Assembly: GCF_004803855.2 (NCBI RefSeq)
Contig: NZ_CP012552.1
Coordinates: 1,054,001 to 1,118,000, forward strand
DNA length: 64,000 nt
Reading direction: 5' to 3'
Origin: Campylobacter sp. RM16192
GTDB lineage: Bacteria; Campylobacterota; Campylobacteria; Campylobacterales; Campylobacteraceae
Positions 19,193 through 28,892 of this stretch are shown here, piece after piece; within the stretch, counting starts at the first letter, position 1; the number at the start of each line of letters is the position of its first letter. The translations under genes and the position numbers were made by a program. A model generated the notes under the pieces. That model saw only the letters and a list, made by a program, of their open reading frames with translations, did not search any database and was not told the DNA's origin.

Positions 19193-20734
19193 TTGTCACG
19201 CGATAATCTGTTCGCATTTATTCTATTTTCAGTAGCTACTATAGGATTTTTTATCTGGGGATACGAATACATCCCGTCTCACCATTTCTTACTATTTTTA
19301 ATAGCCAGCATATTTGGTATATTTATGGCGTTTAATATCGGTGGCAACGACGTTGCAAACTCCTTTGGAACAAGCGTAGGAGCAAAGACGGTTACAATCA
19401 AGCAAGCTCTTATAATAGCTGCCGTATTTGAGCTAAGTGGAGCTATTTTCGCCGGAGGAGAGGTTACAAAGACAATTAGAGAGGGTATTATACGCTTTCC
19501 TGAAACCGGGATAGACCCGATGCTTTTCGTGCTTATTATGATGTCAGCACTATTAAGTTCTGGATTATGGCTATTTATCGCTTCTAAAAAAGGGCTTCCG
19601 ATATCAACTACTCACTCTATAGTAGGAGGCATTGTAGGAGCTGGGCTTACTATGGGTTTTATGACAATGGACGGAAAAGAGGCGTTGGGTATGGTATCTT
19701 GGCAAGGTATTGGCAGGATAGCTATTAGCTGGGTCATCTCTCCGCTTCTTGGAGGAATTTTATCTTACTCGATATATAGCTATATAAAAACAAGAATTAT
19801 AAATCCGACTAGAATTTCTACGATTGAGCTTAAAAAGCTTAAAAAAGAGAGAAAGAGCTTCAAGGAGCAGTATCTAAGAGATCTAAAAACAAAGCCAGCA
19901 GAAGAGCAAATAAGAATATTAAGCAAAATAGCGATAATAGACGAAGAGAATATAGACGCTGAAAAAAGCGAATACAAGATGGCTATAAAATCTATGAAAG
20001 AGCGCGAAAAAACAATAGATACCTTTAGAGCTATGAGAAAGCATATCCCTATCGTAGCAGCAGTAGGAGCGATTATAATATCTGCGATGATGCTATTTAA
20101 GGGGCTTAAACATCTAAATTTTGATGTAGGACTCATAGGAACCATCTGGATCATATGTGTTATAGGTATAGTAACATACCTTGCAACCTTGGCAATGATA
20201 AATGTAATGAGTAAAAGCGATGCCGAAAAAAGCACAAATAGAATTTTCTCTTGGTTTCAAATTTTTACAGCCTCATCATTTGCCTTTTCCCATGGAGCAA
20301 ACGATATAGCAAATGCTGTCGGACCTTTTGCAGCTATTTTAGACGTATTAAAAACCGGAAGCATAAACGCTACTGCACCTATTCCAAATATAGCCATGAT
20401 AACGTTTGGTATCGCACTCGTTGTAGGACTCTGGTTTTTAGGCAAAGAAGTTATCATGACCATAGGATCTAAACTTGCAGAGATACTGCCAACCACTGGT
20501 TTTAGCGCCGAGCTTGGAGCTAGCGCTGTGATACTATTTGCTACAAAGCTTGGTATTCCTGTTTCATCAACACATATTCTAATAGGAGCTGTTCTTGGAA
20601 TAGGAGTCTTTAATAAGGATGCAAACTGGGCTATGGTTAAGCCTATCGTGCTTGCTTGGGTTATAACTCTACCGATAGCTGGTGGATCGGCAGCGATCAT
20701 TTATGTCATATTAAAAAGTATTCTTGGATTATAA
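19193..20734 (+). CDS. Inorganic phosphate transporter, Pit family
   Basis: Low-affinity phosphate symporter of the inner membrane. 513 residues with the two Pit repeats: 'GGNDVANSFGTSVGAKTV' near 43 and 'HGANDIANAVGPFAA' near 365, and 'GLPISTTHSIVGGIVGAG' / 'GIPVSSTHILIGAVLG' after each. A long charged cytoplasmic insert (~210-275) separates the halves, a usual place for length variation. TTG start with GGAGGT. Cation coupling (H+ or Na+) cannot be read from sequence. Single gene ended by a strong hairpin. Confidence 0.93.
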   Translation: MSRDNLFAFILFSVATIGFFIWGYEYIPSHHFLLFLIASIFGIFMAFNIGGNDVANSFGTSVGAKTVTIKQALIIAAVFELSGAIFAGGEVTKTIREGIIRFPETGIDPMLFVLIMMSALLSSGLWLFIASKKGLPISTTHSIVGGIVGAGLTMGFMTMDGKEALGMVSWQGIGRIAISWVISPLLGGILSYSIYSYIKTRIINPTRISTIELKKLKKERKSFKEQYLRDLKTKPAEEQIRILSKIAIIDEENIDAEKSEYKMAIKSMKEREKTIDTFRAMRKHIPIVAAVGAIIISAMMLFKGLKHLNFDVGLIGTIWIICVIGIVTYLATLAMINVMSKSDAEKSTNRIFSWFQIFTASSFAFSHGANDIANAVGPFAAILDVLKTGSINATAPIPNIAMITFGIALVVGLWFLGKEVIMTIGSKLAEILPTTGFSAELGASAVILFATKLGIPVSSTHILIGAVLGIGVFNKDANWAMVKPIVLAWVITLPIAGGSAAIIYVILKSILGL

Positions 20735-20764
20735 AATTAGCAAATACGAATGAAATTTATAAAA

Positions 20765-20805
20765 ATATTTTAGGCTTCATAAAAATATAAAGAAGCCTAA
20801 AATAT
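20765..20805. terminator. Hairpin between phosphate permease and lipoprotein genes
   Basis: 14-base perfect arms (20765-20778 and 20792-20805; core TTTTAGGCTTC) with a 13-base loop and A/T flanks on both sides. It lies between convergent genes and can serve both strands. Confidence 0.8.
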
Positions 20806-20823
20806 AAATTTGAAATTAGTGTT

Positions 20824-21276
20824 TTAATTGCACTTATATATATGAGCATAAACTACATATGTATCTAAAAATAAATCTTTATATCCGGCCTGTCTACCAA
20901 CCTCGCAATCCATAATTTTTACTGAAAAAAATCCTTGGCGTTGACAAGTGCTTTTTTCTCTTACAATGACAGCTTTCATATTTTTACCAAAATAAGCAGT
21001 TTTATTCTTTAAGTCATTATATGCTTCTTGTTTTTTATTTTGATAAATTTCTTCATAAGTAAACATATAGCCACCATTATCTATATTTTTACCTACAGTA
21101 TTACCAGAATTTCTACCTTCTACTTCACTTATAAATTCACAACCAGCTGGCACTTCTCTTAAAATAGGTATAGCTCTAGCTTCTGGATTTAAAATAATAG
21201 CTTCTTTCATACTGCAGCCAAAAAACAAAAAACCTATAGCGAAAAGCGTACCTATTCTAAAATATGATTTTTTCAT
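20824..21276 (-). CDS. Small lipoprotein, DUF4156-like
   Basis: 150 residues with a lipoprotein signal (lipobox LFFGC, Cys21). The mature part has 'ILREVPAGCEFISEVEGR', an alternating pattern with conserved Cys, then 'KNKTAYFGKNMKAVIVREKSTCQRQ' and further Cys residues. This resembles the DUF4156 type of small envelope lipoproteins ('V...P.GC..lgeV.G...N...N.LkNkAa.lGaN'), although the family call is from memory. Function unknown. ATG at 21276 is preceded by AAGGAG. Single gene, downstream of acnB on the same strand in no obvious operon. Confidence 0.7.
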   Translation of the reverse strand: MKKSYFRIGTLFAIGFLFFGCSMKEAIILNPEARAIPILREVPAGCEFISEVEGRNSGNTVGKNIDNGGYMFTYEEIYQNKKQEAYNDLKNKTAYFGKNMKAVIVREKSTCQRQGFFSVKIMDCEVGRQAGYKDLFLDTYVVYAHIYKCN

Positions 21277-21351
21277 AACAACTCCTTAGAAAAATACTAC
21301 ATTTTATCAAAAGAAATTATAAATTTAAATTAAACAAATCTATCAATAGAA

Positions 21352-23904
21352 TTAAATTTTAAAATTCTCTATCTCATTAAAATTTAGATATCTGTAAATT
21401 TCATCCTCTTTGCCTGCGATTTTATGAGGAACTATCCTCATATACTCTTCCACGCTCGGAAGTCTTCCAAGTAGAGCGCAAACCGCGGCAAGTTCCGCGC
21501 TTCCAAGATAAACCTTTGCGCCAAGCCCCATTCGGTTGTCAAAATTTCTAGTCGAGGTTGAAAAGACAACGGCGTTATCCTCGACTCGCGCTTGATTTCC
21601 CATACAAAGCGAGCAACCGGGCACCTCTATACGCGCTTTTACACTTCTAAAGACGTCATAATACCCCTCACGTTCAAGCTTATCCTTATCCATCTTCGTA
21701 GGCGGCACAACCCAAAGGCGCGTAGGTATCTCGCCCTCGCCTCTTAGCACTTCGGCTAAAGCGCGGTAGTGTCCGATATTTGTCATACAGCTTCCCACAA
21801 AGACCTCATCGATCTTCTTGGCACGTCTTTCATCGGCTAAAATTTCACTAATAGTCGCCACATCGTCGGGATCGTTCGGACAAGCAAGTATCGGCTCGGT
21901 TATCTCGTCTAAATTTATCTCTATCACTTCGGCGTACTTGGCATTGCTATCGGCTTTTAGAAGGGTTGGATTTGCCAGCCACTCGCGCATCTTGTTAGCT
22001 CTTCGCTCAAGAGTCGCCCTGCTTTCATACCCTGCTTTTATCATCGCTTCAATGAGAGTTATGTTTGATCTTATATACTCTATCACTGGCGCTTTATCAA
22101 GAGCAACCACGCAAGCTGCCGACGATCTTTCCGCCGAAGCGTCGCTTAGCTCAAATGCCTGCTCTACTTTTAGGCTCTCAAGCCCTTCGATCTCTAAAAT
22201 TTTGCCCGCAAAGATGTTTCTTTTATTTTTCTTTTCTATGGTTAGCAGCCCGCGCTTGATCGCATAATAAGGTATCGCATTTACTAGATCCCTAAGAGTA
22301 ACACCTCTTTGAAGCCTGCCTTTAAATCGCACTAAAACGGACTCGGGCATGTTTAAAGGCATAACGCCAAGCACCGCCGCAAACGCCACAAGACCGCTTC
22401 CGGCTGGAAAGCTTATGCCGATAGGAAAGCGCGTATGACTATCGCCGCCTGTTCCAAGAGTATCGGGAAGCACCATGCGATTTAGCCACGAGTGTATGAC
22501 GCCGTCTCCTGGTTTTAGGCTAACTCCGCCGCGAGAGTTCATAAATTTTGGCAAAGTCTTATGCGTGATCGCATCGCTTGGCTTAGGGTAAGCCGCCGTA
22601 TGACAAAAGCTCTGAAGCACGAAATCGGCCGAAAATCCAAGGCTTGCAAGCTCTTTTATCTCATCTCTTGTCATAGGCCCCGTGGTGTCTTGACTGCCTA
22701 CGGTCAAAGTCAAAGGCTCGACGTAAGAATTTGGTCGCACGCCTTGCATGCCGCACGCCTTTCCTACTATCTTTTGAGCCAGAGTAAAGCCAAATTCGCC
22801 ATCATCCTTAGGCTGAGTAGGCTTAGTAAATATCTGCTCATCTCCCAAATTTAACGCCGCTCTAGCCTTCATGCAAAGCCCGCGACCGATGATAAGCGGT
22901 ATGCGCCCGCCTGCTCTAAGTTCATCAAGTAGGGTATTTGGCATAAGCGTAAAGCGACTTACGACCTTACCCGCGCGCACTATCTCACCTTTATAAGGGT
23001 AAATTTCTATCTCATCGCCCATCTCAAGCGAGCTTACGTCAGCGATTATAGGTAGTGTGCCGCTATCTTCTGCGGTGTTAAAAAATATCGGAGCGATAGT
23101 CGTGCCGATAACTATGCCGCCTGTTTTTTTGTTTGGCACGCCGTAAATGTCTCGCCCTAAATGCCACTGGATAGAGTTGATACCGCTTTTTCTACTTGAG
23201 CCGGTACCCACGACATCGCCTGCGTAAACTACTTCACATCCGCTTTTTTTAAGCTCAGCTATCTTCTCAAGGCTTCCCGGCTGTCTTCTAATGAGCATCG
23301 CATTAGCATGAAGCGGGATATCGGAGCGAGTAAATGCCTCACTAGCCGGGCTTAGATCATCAGTGTTCGTTTCTCCTGGCACCTTAAATACAACCGCCTT
23401 TATCACCTCATCAAGCGGCTTACGCGATAAAAACCACTCTGCATTCGCCCATGAGGTTATAACTTCCCTAGCAAATTCGTTACTTTTGCTTAAATTTAGC
23501 ACGTCATTAAAATAATCATGCACAAAAATAGTCTCTTTAAGCACCTCACAGGCAACCTTTGCCACTGCTTTATCGCTATTTTGAAGCGAGGCTATAAGCA
23601 CGATCACGCTATATCCCCCAAGCATAGGCTTTAGCATGCTTACAGCGCTTAGCTTATCAACGCCAGCAATCTTAACATCGTGATTTATAATCTCGTTTAA
23701 AAATTCAGCCTTTACCTTAGCCGCATCATCAACGCCAGGATTTACTCTAGTGGCAAGTAAATTTATAAGCTCGGCTTGCCTTTTATCGCCATCTTTTAAA
23801 AGCTCGCAAACTTGCTTTGTCTGCTCAGCACTCAAAGCAAGCGGCGGAATACCGAGCGATGCCCTTTCATCAACGTGTTTTTCATACTCTTTAAAAAAAT
23901 CCAT
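21352..23904 (-). CDS. acnB: Bifunctional aconitate hydratase B
   Basis: TCA-cycle enzyme with a [4Fe-4S] cluster converting citrate to isocitrate; also makes 2-methylisocitrate in some bacteria. 850 residues: the N-terminal HEAT-like domain (1-160), the swivel domain ('[17 protein letters not shown]', '[20 protein letters not shown]'), and catalytic domains with '[14 protein letters not shown]', '[19 protein letters not shown]' and '[14 protein letters not shown]', which hold the three cluster cysteines. AAAGGAT precedes ATG 23904. Codon use is visibly richer in G+C than in the Msh region. Confidence 0.97.
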   Translation of the reverse strand: MDFFKEYEKHVDERASLGIPPLALSAEQTKQVCELLKDGDKRQAELINLLATRVNPGVDDAAKVKAEFLNEIINHDVKIAGVDKLSAVSMLKPMLGGYSVIVLIASLQNSDKAVAKVACEVLKETIFVHDYFNDVLNLSKSNEFAREVITSWANAEWFLSRKPLDEVIKAVVFKVPGETNTDDLSPASEAFTRSDIPLHANAMLIRRQPGSLEKIAELKKSGCEVVYAGDVVGTGSSRKSGINSIQWHLGRDIYGVPNKKTGGIVIGTTIAPIFFNTAEDSGTLPIIADVSSLEMGDEIEIYPYKGEIVRAGKVVSRFTLMPNTLLDELRAGGRIPLIIGRGLCMKARAALNLGDEQIFTKPTQPKDDGEFGFTLAQKIVGKACGMQGVRPNSYVEPLTLTVGSQDTTGPMTRDEIKELASLGFSADFVLQSFCHTAAYPKPSDAITHKTLPKFMNSRGGVSLKPGDGVIHSWLNRMVLPDTLGTGGDSHTRFPIGISFPAGSGLVAFAAVLGVMPLNMPESVLVRFKGRLQRGVTLRDLVNAIPYYAIKRGLLTIEKKNKRNIFAGKILEIEGLESLKVEQAFELSDASAERSSAACVVALDKAPVIEYIRSNITLIEAMIKAGYESRATLERRANKMREWLANPTLLKADSNAKYAEVIEINLDEITEPILACPNDPDDVATISEILADERRAKKIDEVFVGSCMTNIGHYRALAEVLRGEGEIPTRLWVVPPTKMDKDKLEREGYYDVFRSVKARIEVPGCSLCMGNQARVEDNAVVFSTSTRNFDNRMGLGAKVYLGSAELAAVCALLGRLPSVEEYMRIVPHKIAGKEDEIYRYLNFNEIENFKI

Positions 23905-24033
23905 TACCGATCCTTTTGCTTACTATAAATAAGCTGCAAATTTTAACTATTTAGTCCTATTTTATCCAAAAACGCATAAGAAACTAAACTAAAATTTGCT
24001 AAATTTAAGGATACGAAACCAAAAGGAGTAATT

Positions 24034-24501
24034 TTGCAAAAAACCCACTTAAAATCCCCAATAGGCATCTTAGAAATTTGCGCAGATGAAAACGGAATTT
24101 GCGAGCTAAATTTCGTGGATAAATTTGTAAAAACAGAGGTTAAAGATAAAAATTTAAAGCTTTGCTTAAAAGAGCTTGATGAGTATTTTAATGGAAATTT
24201 GCACGAGTTTAAATGCAAATTTCAAATTTCAGGTACTCCTTTTCAAAAAAGCGTATATGAAGCGCTGCTTAAAATTCCTTACGGAAAGACCATAACCTAT
24301 GCCGAGCTAGCTAAAAACATAGAGAGGCAAAAAGCTTGCCGTGCGGTCGGCTCTGCAAACAGCAAAAACAAAATCCCTATCATCATCCCTTGTCACCGAG
24401 TGATTGCTGGCAACTCACTTGGCGGATACTCAGGCGGCGAAGGTTTAAAAACAAAAATTTGGCTGATAAATCATGAAGATACCCATAAATCAAATAATTA
24501 A
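24034..24501 (+). CDS. ogt: Methylated-DNA--protein-cysteine methyltransferase
   Basis: Suicide repair protein that moves alkyl groups from O6-alkylguanine to its own cysteine. 155 residues: a short N-terminal domain ('SPIGILEICADENGICEL'), then 'GTPFQKSVYEALLKIPYGKTITYAELA', 'RAVGSANSKNKIPIIIPCHRVIA' with the acceptor Cys near 121, and 'GGYSGGEGLKTKIWLI'. The TTG start has AAAGGAG upstream. Length and the lack of an Ada sensor domain fit Ogt. Divergent from acnB. Confidence 0.93.
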   Translation: MQKTHLKSPIGILEICADENGICELNFVDKFVKTEVKDKNLKLCLKELDEYFNGNLHEFKCKFQISGTPFQKSVYEALLKIPYGKTITYAELAKNIERQKACRAVGSANSKNKIPIIIPCHRVIAGNSLGGYSGGEGLKTKIWLINHEDTHKSNN

Positions 24502-25103
24502 CTATATCAAAATATTTTTAAACCTGACTCTATACTGCAACTAAATATCATATATAATTTGACCAATATATTCAATCCAAAATAAAAATAAAAGCATCAA
24601 AAATATTTAGTTTGATAGGTGGCATAAAGTAGATGATTAAAAATGTTACTTAAATAAAGTTTTCTAAAAAACAAAAAAAGATTTAAAAAAGTATGCAATA
24701 AAATAGTACCTGTAAAATACTATAAAAGAAAAGCAAATATTATAGAACAAAAATATTACAATTATTGAATCTATATATTAATAGCACTTTGAAACTATTA
24801 AATATGAATATCAATATAAATAAAAAATAATACTATTAAAAACTATAAAAATATGATTATCATATACAAATCAAATTAGGATCTAAAACAAACAAAAGGG
24901 TACTAAAAACTATAATAAAACCAAATATAACAAATAGGCTCTATAATTATAAAAACAAATCTATATGGAATAAAATATTACACAATAAAAAATAAATTTA
25001 ATCAATCATCAAAACAATAATTATTGAAACATATCACTAATGCGCCATAAAATTAAATAAACCAAATTATATACAAAAAGCATAAACCATTATTATCAAA
25101 AAT
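24502..25103. other. AT-rich gene-free stretch
   Basis: 602 bases, far poorer in G+C than any neighbouring gene and broken by stops in all frames. I see no RNA gene, hairpin of note or protein similarity. It could be a decayed gene or a spacer between ogt (plus) and the EamA gene (minus), which converge on it. Confidence 0.6.
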
Positions 25104-25967
25104 CTAAATATTTTTTTGATAATAAGAGATTATTCTATTGTGAATTAGTAAGGACATATATATAACTACTCCACCGATGATAAGGCGCGCAAGGTCTGCA
25201 TCCTTATGCCAAAATACTAAATTTACGATGATCGCAGCAGGTATAAGCGCGTTATTCATGATCGCCAAAGTGCCACTATCAACCTCGCAAGCACCTTTGT
25301 TCCACATAAAATACCCAAGTCCGCTAGCTCCGACCCCAAGCCATAGAAGCACTAAAGACTGAGTCGTATCAAGCGAAATTTTCTCAAAATTTCCAAACAT
25401 ACCAAACGCAAATCCCGTTACCAAGCAAGCTCCTACAAAAAACCAGCCAAAAAGACCCTTTTGTTCGTTAAATCCTTTATCTTCAAGTAAAAATTTATAC
25501 GCACTCTGTCCAACGCCAAAGCATAAATTCGCACCCTGAACCATTAAAAATCCAAGCCAAAAGCTGCTATTTATACTGCCGTATTTGATGATAAAAGCTC
25601 CCAAAACCGCAACCGCAACGCTAAGTAGATAAAGAGGTCGCAAACGCCTAGCGAAAAGATCATAAACCACGCTCACATAAAAAGGTGTAAATATCGTAAA
25701 AAGCGCTACTTCAGGCACACTTAGATACAAAAACGAGTTATAGTAAAAGATATACATAGCTCCTATTTGAATAGCTCCGATAAGTGTGATTTTAGCGTAC
25801 ATGGCGGCATTTTTTGCCTCAAATTTCATAAAGGGCAAAAAGACCAAAAGCGCTAAAAAAACGCGCGAAAATGCCGCAAAATAGCTATCTACCCTGCCTG
25901 CTAAAAACTCCCCTATCAAACTAAAACTAAAAGCCCAAAGCAACGTTACAAAAACAAGTTTATTCAC
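25104..25967 (-). CDS. EamA/DMT-family transporter
   Basis: 287 residues with about ten membrane segments in two EamA repeats: 'VTLLWAFSFSLIGEFLAGRVDSYFAAFSRV' opens the first, and 'VLLWLGVGASGLGYFMWNKGACEVDSGTLAIMNNALIPAAII' is the typical second-repeat core. Family members export amino acids or other small metabolites; the substrate cannot be told. The tail is short and charged. Single gene, upstream of which (minus sense) the thi operon ends, so it may be read from that transcript. Confidence 0.88.
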   Translation of the reverse strand: MNKLVFVTLLWAFSFSLIGEFLAGRVDSYFAAFSRVFLALLVFLPFMKFEAKNAAMYAKITLIGAIQIGAMYIFYYNSFLYLSVPEVALFTIFTPFYVSVVYDLFARRLRPLYLLSVAVAVLGAFIIKYGSINSSFWLGFLMVQGANLCFGVGQSAYKFLLEDKGFNEQKGLFGWFFVGACLVTGFAFGMFGNFEKISLDTTQSLVLLWLGVGASGLGYFMWNKGACEVDSGTLAIMNNALIPAAIIVNLVFWHKDADLARLIIGGVVIYMSLLIHNRIISYYQKNI

Positions 25968-26016
25968 CGATTATCCTTAATAAAAATTTTAAAATGATAA
26001 TAAATTAGCCTTAAAT

Positions 26017-26613
26017 CTAGCTTCCCGCCGTCTGCGGCTCAAATTCCAAAAACTCCCTCATCATGCAAGCTCCACTAGCTCCAACATCCTTTATAAGGCT
26101 TAAATTTTTGAAATTTATCCCGCCGATAGCGTATGTTTTGATGTTTAAATTTGCACAAATTTCTTTTAAAAATTCTAGCCCTCTAGGTGGTGCACCCTCA
26201 TGACTCTTAGTTTTAAAGATATGCCCTGCTATGACATAACTTGCACCTAAATTTTGTGCTAGAATGGCTTCGTCGAGAGAATGAACCGAAACTCCGATAG
26301 TTAAATTTTCATTTTTAACCAAGTCTCGTTTCGTTTTTGTCTCGTTAAATTTCAAAAACTCTCCAAAAGAAAGGTGTAAATTTTTAATTCCAAGACTTAA
26401 AGCAACATCCAAATGAGTATGCAAAATAAGCCTAGTGCTTGAATTTTTAGTGATTTTTAGCACCTCTAAGACCAAATGTTCATACTCGCACTCATCCAAG
26501 TCCTTTTCTCTTAAGATGACAGCATTTGGCTTTTTTTCGCTAACTATATGCGATAAATCTCCTAAAAAATCGCTACTTAAGTGCCTATTTGTAACACAAA
26601 TGAGCTCAAACAT
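26017..26613 (-). CDS. ThiE/TenI-family thiamine protein (likely TenI-like thiazole tautomerase)
   Basis: 198 residues of the ThiE/TenI beta-alpha barrel: 'VILREKDLDECEYEHLVLEV', 'NLHLSFGEF', 'GVSVHSLDEAILAQNLGASYVIAGHIFKT', 'GAPPRGLEFL', 'YAIGGI'. The segment AGHIFKTKSHEGAPPRG looks more like TenI ('GHVF.T...G.P.RG') than ThiE ('GP.F.T..K'), and the ThiE Asn-Asp pair before the second barrel strand is replaced by 'HTHLDVAL'. TenI isomerises the thiazole carboxylate made by ThiG; ThiE joins thiazole and pyrimidine. It overlaps thiH by 8 bases in a thiazole operon. Confidence 0.8.
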   Translation of the reverse strand: MFELICVTNRHLSSDFLGDLSHIVSEKKPNAVILREKDLDECEYEHLVLEVLKITKNSSTRLILHTHLDVALSLGIKNLHLSFGEFLKFNETKTKRDLVKNENLTIGVSVHSLDEAILAQNLGASYVIAGHIFKTKSHEGAPPRGLEFLKEICANLNIKTYAIGGINFKNLSLIKDVGASGACMMREFLEFEPQTAGS

Positions 26614-27757
26614 AGATGTGATTACTCATCACAGGTTGCAGATTAAGAGCTAAGATATCTTTATAAATTTCATCCACTCCACGAGTATCGTCTATCTCAA
26701 ACTGCTCATCGCCTCTTTTGACTCCATCCAAGTGAGTGCCGACTCCAACGCTAACTCCTGCTGAAATTTTGCTAGCGGCTACTTTTATGATACCGTTTCT
26801 AAATTTGGCATTCTCGCGCGTTGAGATCGTGATATTAGCAAAAGGAAGAAAAATTCTATAAGCGCAAATTACCTGAAAAAGGCTTTTTTCATCAACTTCG
26901 CCCGCATTTACTTCACTTTTATTTTTAGCAGGTCTTAGTCGAGGGCAGGATATAGCGATTTCTGCATGCGGGTATTTTTGCTGAATGAAATTTGCATGAA
27001 TCGCCGTCGCAAAAGCATCTTTTCTAAAGTCATCAAGCCCAAGTAAGGCGGCAAATCCGACACCTCTCATACCGCCCATAAGAGCTCTTTCTTGAGCGTT
27101 AAAGCGGTAAGCAAAGCTCATCTTTTGTCCGCCGATATGAACCTTGGCATATTTTTCGGGACTATAAGTCTCTTGAAACACTATCACATAATCCACGCCA
27201 CACTCATGCAGGTATGCGTATTCGTCAGAATTTAGCGGATAAATCTCAACTCCGACATTGCTAAATAGCTTTGAAGCCTCCTTGCAAGCTTCTCCGATAT
27301 AGCTTAAATCGCGCTTCTTAGCACTCTCACCCGTAAGGATTAGCACGTCCTTAAGTCCGCTTTTTGCGATACTTTCAAGCTCTGTTTTTATCTCATCTAC
27401 CTTTAGCCTTAGGCGCGAAATTTTATTATGCGAGCTAAATCCGCAATACACGCAGTTACTATCACAAAAATTTGAGATATAAAGCGGAGTAAAAAGCTCA
27501 ATGCCGTTTCCAAAATGCCTTTTCATATCACTTTGAGCGCGCGCCGCCATCTCTTCTAAAAACTCGCCAGCCGCAGGACTTAAAAGCGCACGAAGCCCTT
27601 CTACATCGACACGACTCATACCAAGAGCTCTTTTTACATCAGACTTTGTATAGCCCTCATAGTTGTAGTTTTCACGCAAATTTAAGACACGATTCATCAA
27701 GCTTTTATCTATGCGCTGCATGCCGTCCATATAGCTCATCACGTCAAAATTTTTCAC
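26606..27757 (-). CDS. thiH: 2-iminoacetate synthase ThiH
   Basis: Radical-SAM enzyme that cleaves tyrosine to give dehydroglycine (2-iminoacetate) and p-cresol, supplying the glycine-derived unit of the thiamine thiazole. 383 residues; the cluster motif C-x3-C-x2-C is at Cys98, 102 and 105 ('CDSNCVYCGF'). Further markers are 'KDVLILTGESAKK', 'GVDYVIVFQETYS' and 'AEIAISCPRLRPA'. It suits a microaerophile, in place of the oxygen-using ThiO. It lies 3 bases after thiG and overlaps the ThiE/TenI gene. Confidence 0.95.
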   Translation of the reverse strand: MKNFDVMSYMDGMQRIDKSLMNRVLNLRENYNYEGYTKSDVKRALGMSRVDVEGLRALLSPAAGEFLEEMAARAQSDMKRHFGNGIELFTPLYISNFCDSNCVYCGFSSHNKISRLRLKVDEIKTELESIAKSGLKDVLILTGESAKKRDLSYIGEACKEASKLFSNVGVEIYPLNSDEYAYLHECGVDYVIVFQETYSPEKYAKVHIGGQKMSFAYRFNAQERALMGGMRGVGFAALLGLDDFRKDAFATAIHANFIQQKYPHAEIAISCPRLRPAKNKSEVNAGEVDEKSLFQVICAYRIFLPFANITISTRENAKFRNGIIKVAASKISAGVSVGVGTHLDGVKRGDEQFEIDDTRGVDEIYKDILALNLQPVMSNHIYV

Positions 27758-27760
27758 ACC

Positions 27761-28534
27761 CTACTCCAAAAATCCGCTTAACGGACTAGACGCTCTTGCC
27801 GCTTCGCTAATCTCGCCAAGCCCCGCCAGATAAGCAAGCCTGCCAGCCTCAATAGAGAGTGCAAAAGCTTTTGCCATCGCTCGCACATCTCCTGAAGTGG
27901 CTATAGCCGTATTTGCCATCACGGCAGCGCAACCCATCTGCATAGCCTCACAAGCCTGAGCGGGGTTTCCGATACCTGCATCAACTATCACGGGCAGTTC
28001 TATCTCGTCTATTAAAATTTTGATAAATTCACGAGTGGCGAGTCCTTTATTTGTGCCAATAGGCGCGCCAAGAGGCATCACGCAAGCAGCACCTGCATTT
28101 ACAAGATCGCGCGCTACGTTTAGATCAGGATACATGTAAGGCATCACGATAAAGCCCAAATTCGCAAGTTTTTCCGTCGCTTTTATCGTCTCGTAGTTAT
28201 CAGGTAGCAGATATCTGCTGTCTTTTATACACTCGACTTTAACGAAGTCGCCACATCCAAGCTCACGCGCAAGTTTTGCGATACGCACGGCTTCATCGGC
28301 GTTTCTGGCTCCTGAGGTGTTTGGCAGGATGGTAATATCCTTCGGGATAAAATCAAGTATATTTTCACTTCCGCCTTCATTTACTCTGCGAAGCGCGAGT
28401 GTAACGATCTGAGCTTTTGCGTCTTTTATCGCAGCCTCAAGTAAAGTTAAAGAAAACTTACCAGAACCCAATATAAAGCGAGAGCTAAATTTATGCCCGC
28501 CAAGCTCTAAAAAATCATCTTTAATATCCATCAT
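27761..28534 (-). CDS. thiG: Thiazole synthase ThiG
   Basis: Forms the thiazole phosphate ring from deoxyxylulose 5-phosphate, dehydroglycine and ThiS thiocarboxylate. 257 residues from ATG 28534, which overlaps the thiS stop (ATGA); a second ATG follows at once, and a longer reading from 28552 would run inside thiS and is unlikely. Hallmarks: 'SSRFILGSGKF', 'TLALRRVN', 'TILPNTSGARNADEAVRIA', 'FVKVECIKD' with the Schiff-base lysine, 'MPLGAPIGTNKGL', 'VDAGIGNPAQACEAMQMGCAAVMANTAIA'. Confidence 0.95.
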   Translation of the reverse strand: MMDIKDDFLELGGHKFSSRFILGSGKFSLTLLEAAIKDAKAQIVTLALRRVNEGGSENILDFIPKDITILPNTSGARNADEAVRIAKLARELGCGDFVKVECIKDSRYLLPDNYETIKATEKLANLGFIVMPYMYPDLNVARDLVNAGAACVMPLGAPIGTNKGLATREFIKILIDEIELPVIVDAGIGNPAQACEAMQMGCAAVMANTAIATSGDVRAMAKAFALSIEAGRLAYLAGLGEISEAARASSPLSGFLE

Positions 28535-28725
28535 CCACCACCTACAAAACAAACTATCTCGACTCTATCTCCATCATTGAATTTGGAGTCAAATTTATCC
28601 CTCGGCAAAATCTCGCCATTGATTTCCACAGCCATATACTCTTTATTGAATCCTTTTTGACAAGCGAATTCATGGACGCTTTTTCCGATGAAGCCACTCT
28701 CATCTTTTCCGTTTATAATAAGCAT
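28531..28725 (-). CDS. thiS: Sulfur carrier protein ThiS
   Basis: Ubiquitin-like carrier of 64 residues whose C-terminal glycine becomes the thiocarboxylate that gives sulfur to ThiG. The tail is VGGG, one glycine more than the usual Gly-Gly end. 'MLIINGKDESGF', 'MAVEINGEILPRDKFDS', 'GDRVEIV' fit the fold. First gene of the thiS-thiG-thiH-ThiE/TenI operon, directly behind the TPP riboswitch. The activating enzyme ThiF is not in this window. Confidence 0.93.
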   Translation of the reverse strand: MLIINGKDESGFIGKSVHEFACQKGFNKEYMAVEINGEILPRDKFDSKFNDGDRVEIVCFVGGG

Positions 28726-28752
28726 ATTTTTTCTTTGGGTTAAATTTGCATC

Positions 28753-28848
28753 AGAAGTAGCGCATCTTCCTACGTCGGCATTATCCGCTTCAGGTTTAAG
28801 GGTCTAAGGCCTGCGCCTAATCTCAGCTAACACTCCCCTGACACTTCT
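28753..28848 (-). promoter_or_regulatory. TPP riboswitch (THI element)
   Basis: On the minus strand the leader of thiS carries, in order, an outer stem (AGAAGTG with TACTTCT), 'AGGGGAGT', the conserved 'CTGAGATTAGGC', 'ACCCTTAAACCTGAAGCGG', 'ATAATGCCGACGTAGGAAG' and the closing stem. These are the invariant boxes of thiamine pyrophosphate riboswitches. It ends about 27 bases before the thiS ATG. High TPP should repress the thi operon; whether by termination or by hiding the ribosome site is not clear, as I see no U-tract terminator. Confidence 0.93.
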
Positions 28849-28852
28849 TGTG

Positions 28853-28858
28853 ATTATA
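28853..28858 (-). promoter_or_regulatory. -10 box of the thi operon
   Basis: TATAAT on the minus strand, 5 bases before the outer stem of the TPP riboswitch, so transcription should begin at or next to the riboswitch. It lies in the 44 bases after the end of the aryl-polyene cluster. Confidence 0.65.
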
Positions 28859-28892
28859 CTTATTTTTTCTAAATTTACGCAAGCTTATTTGG

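Noticed and set aside
21818-22854. Plus-strand open frames opposite acnB
   Set aside because: They are mirror readings of a well-conserved long gene in the G+C-richer part of the window; Ser/Leu-rich and without any recognisable domain.
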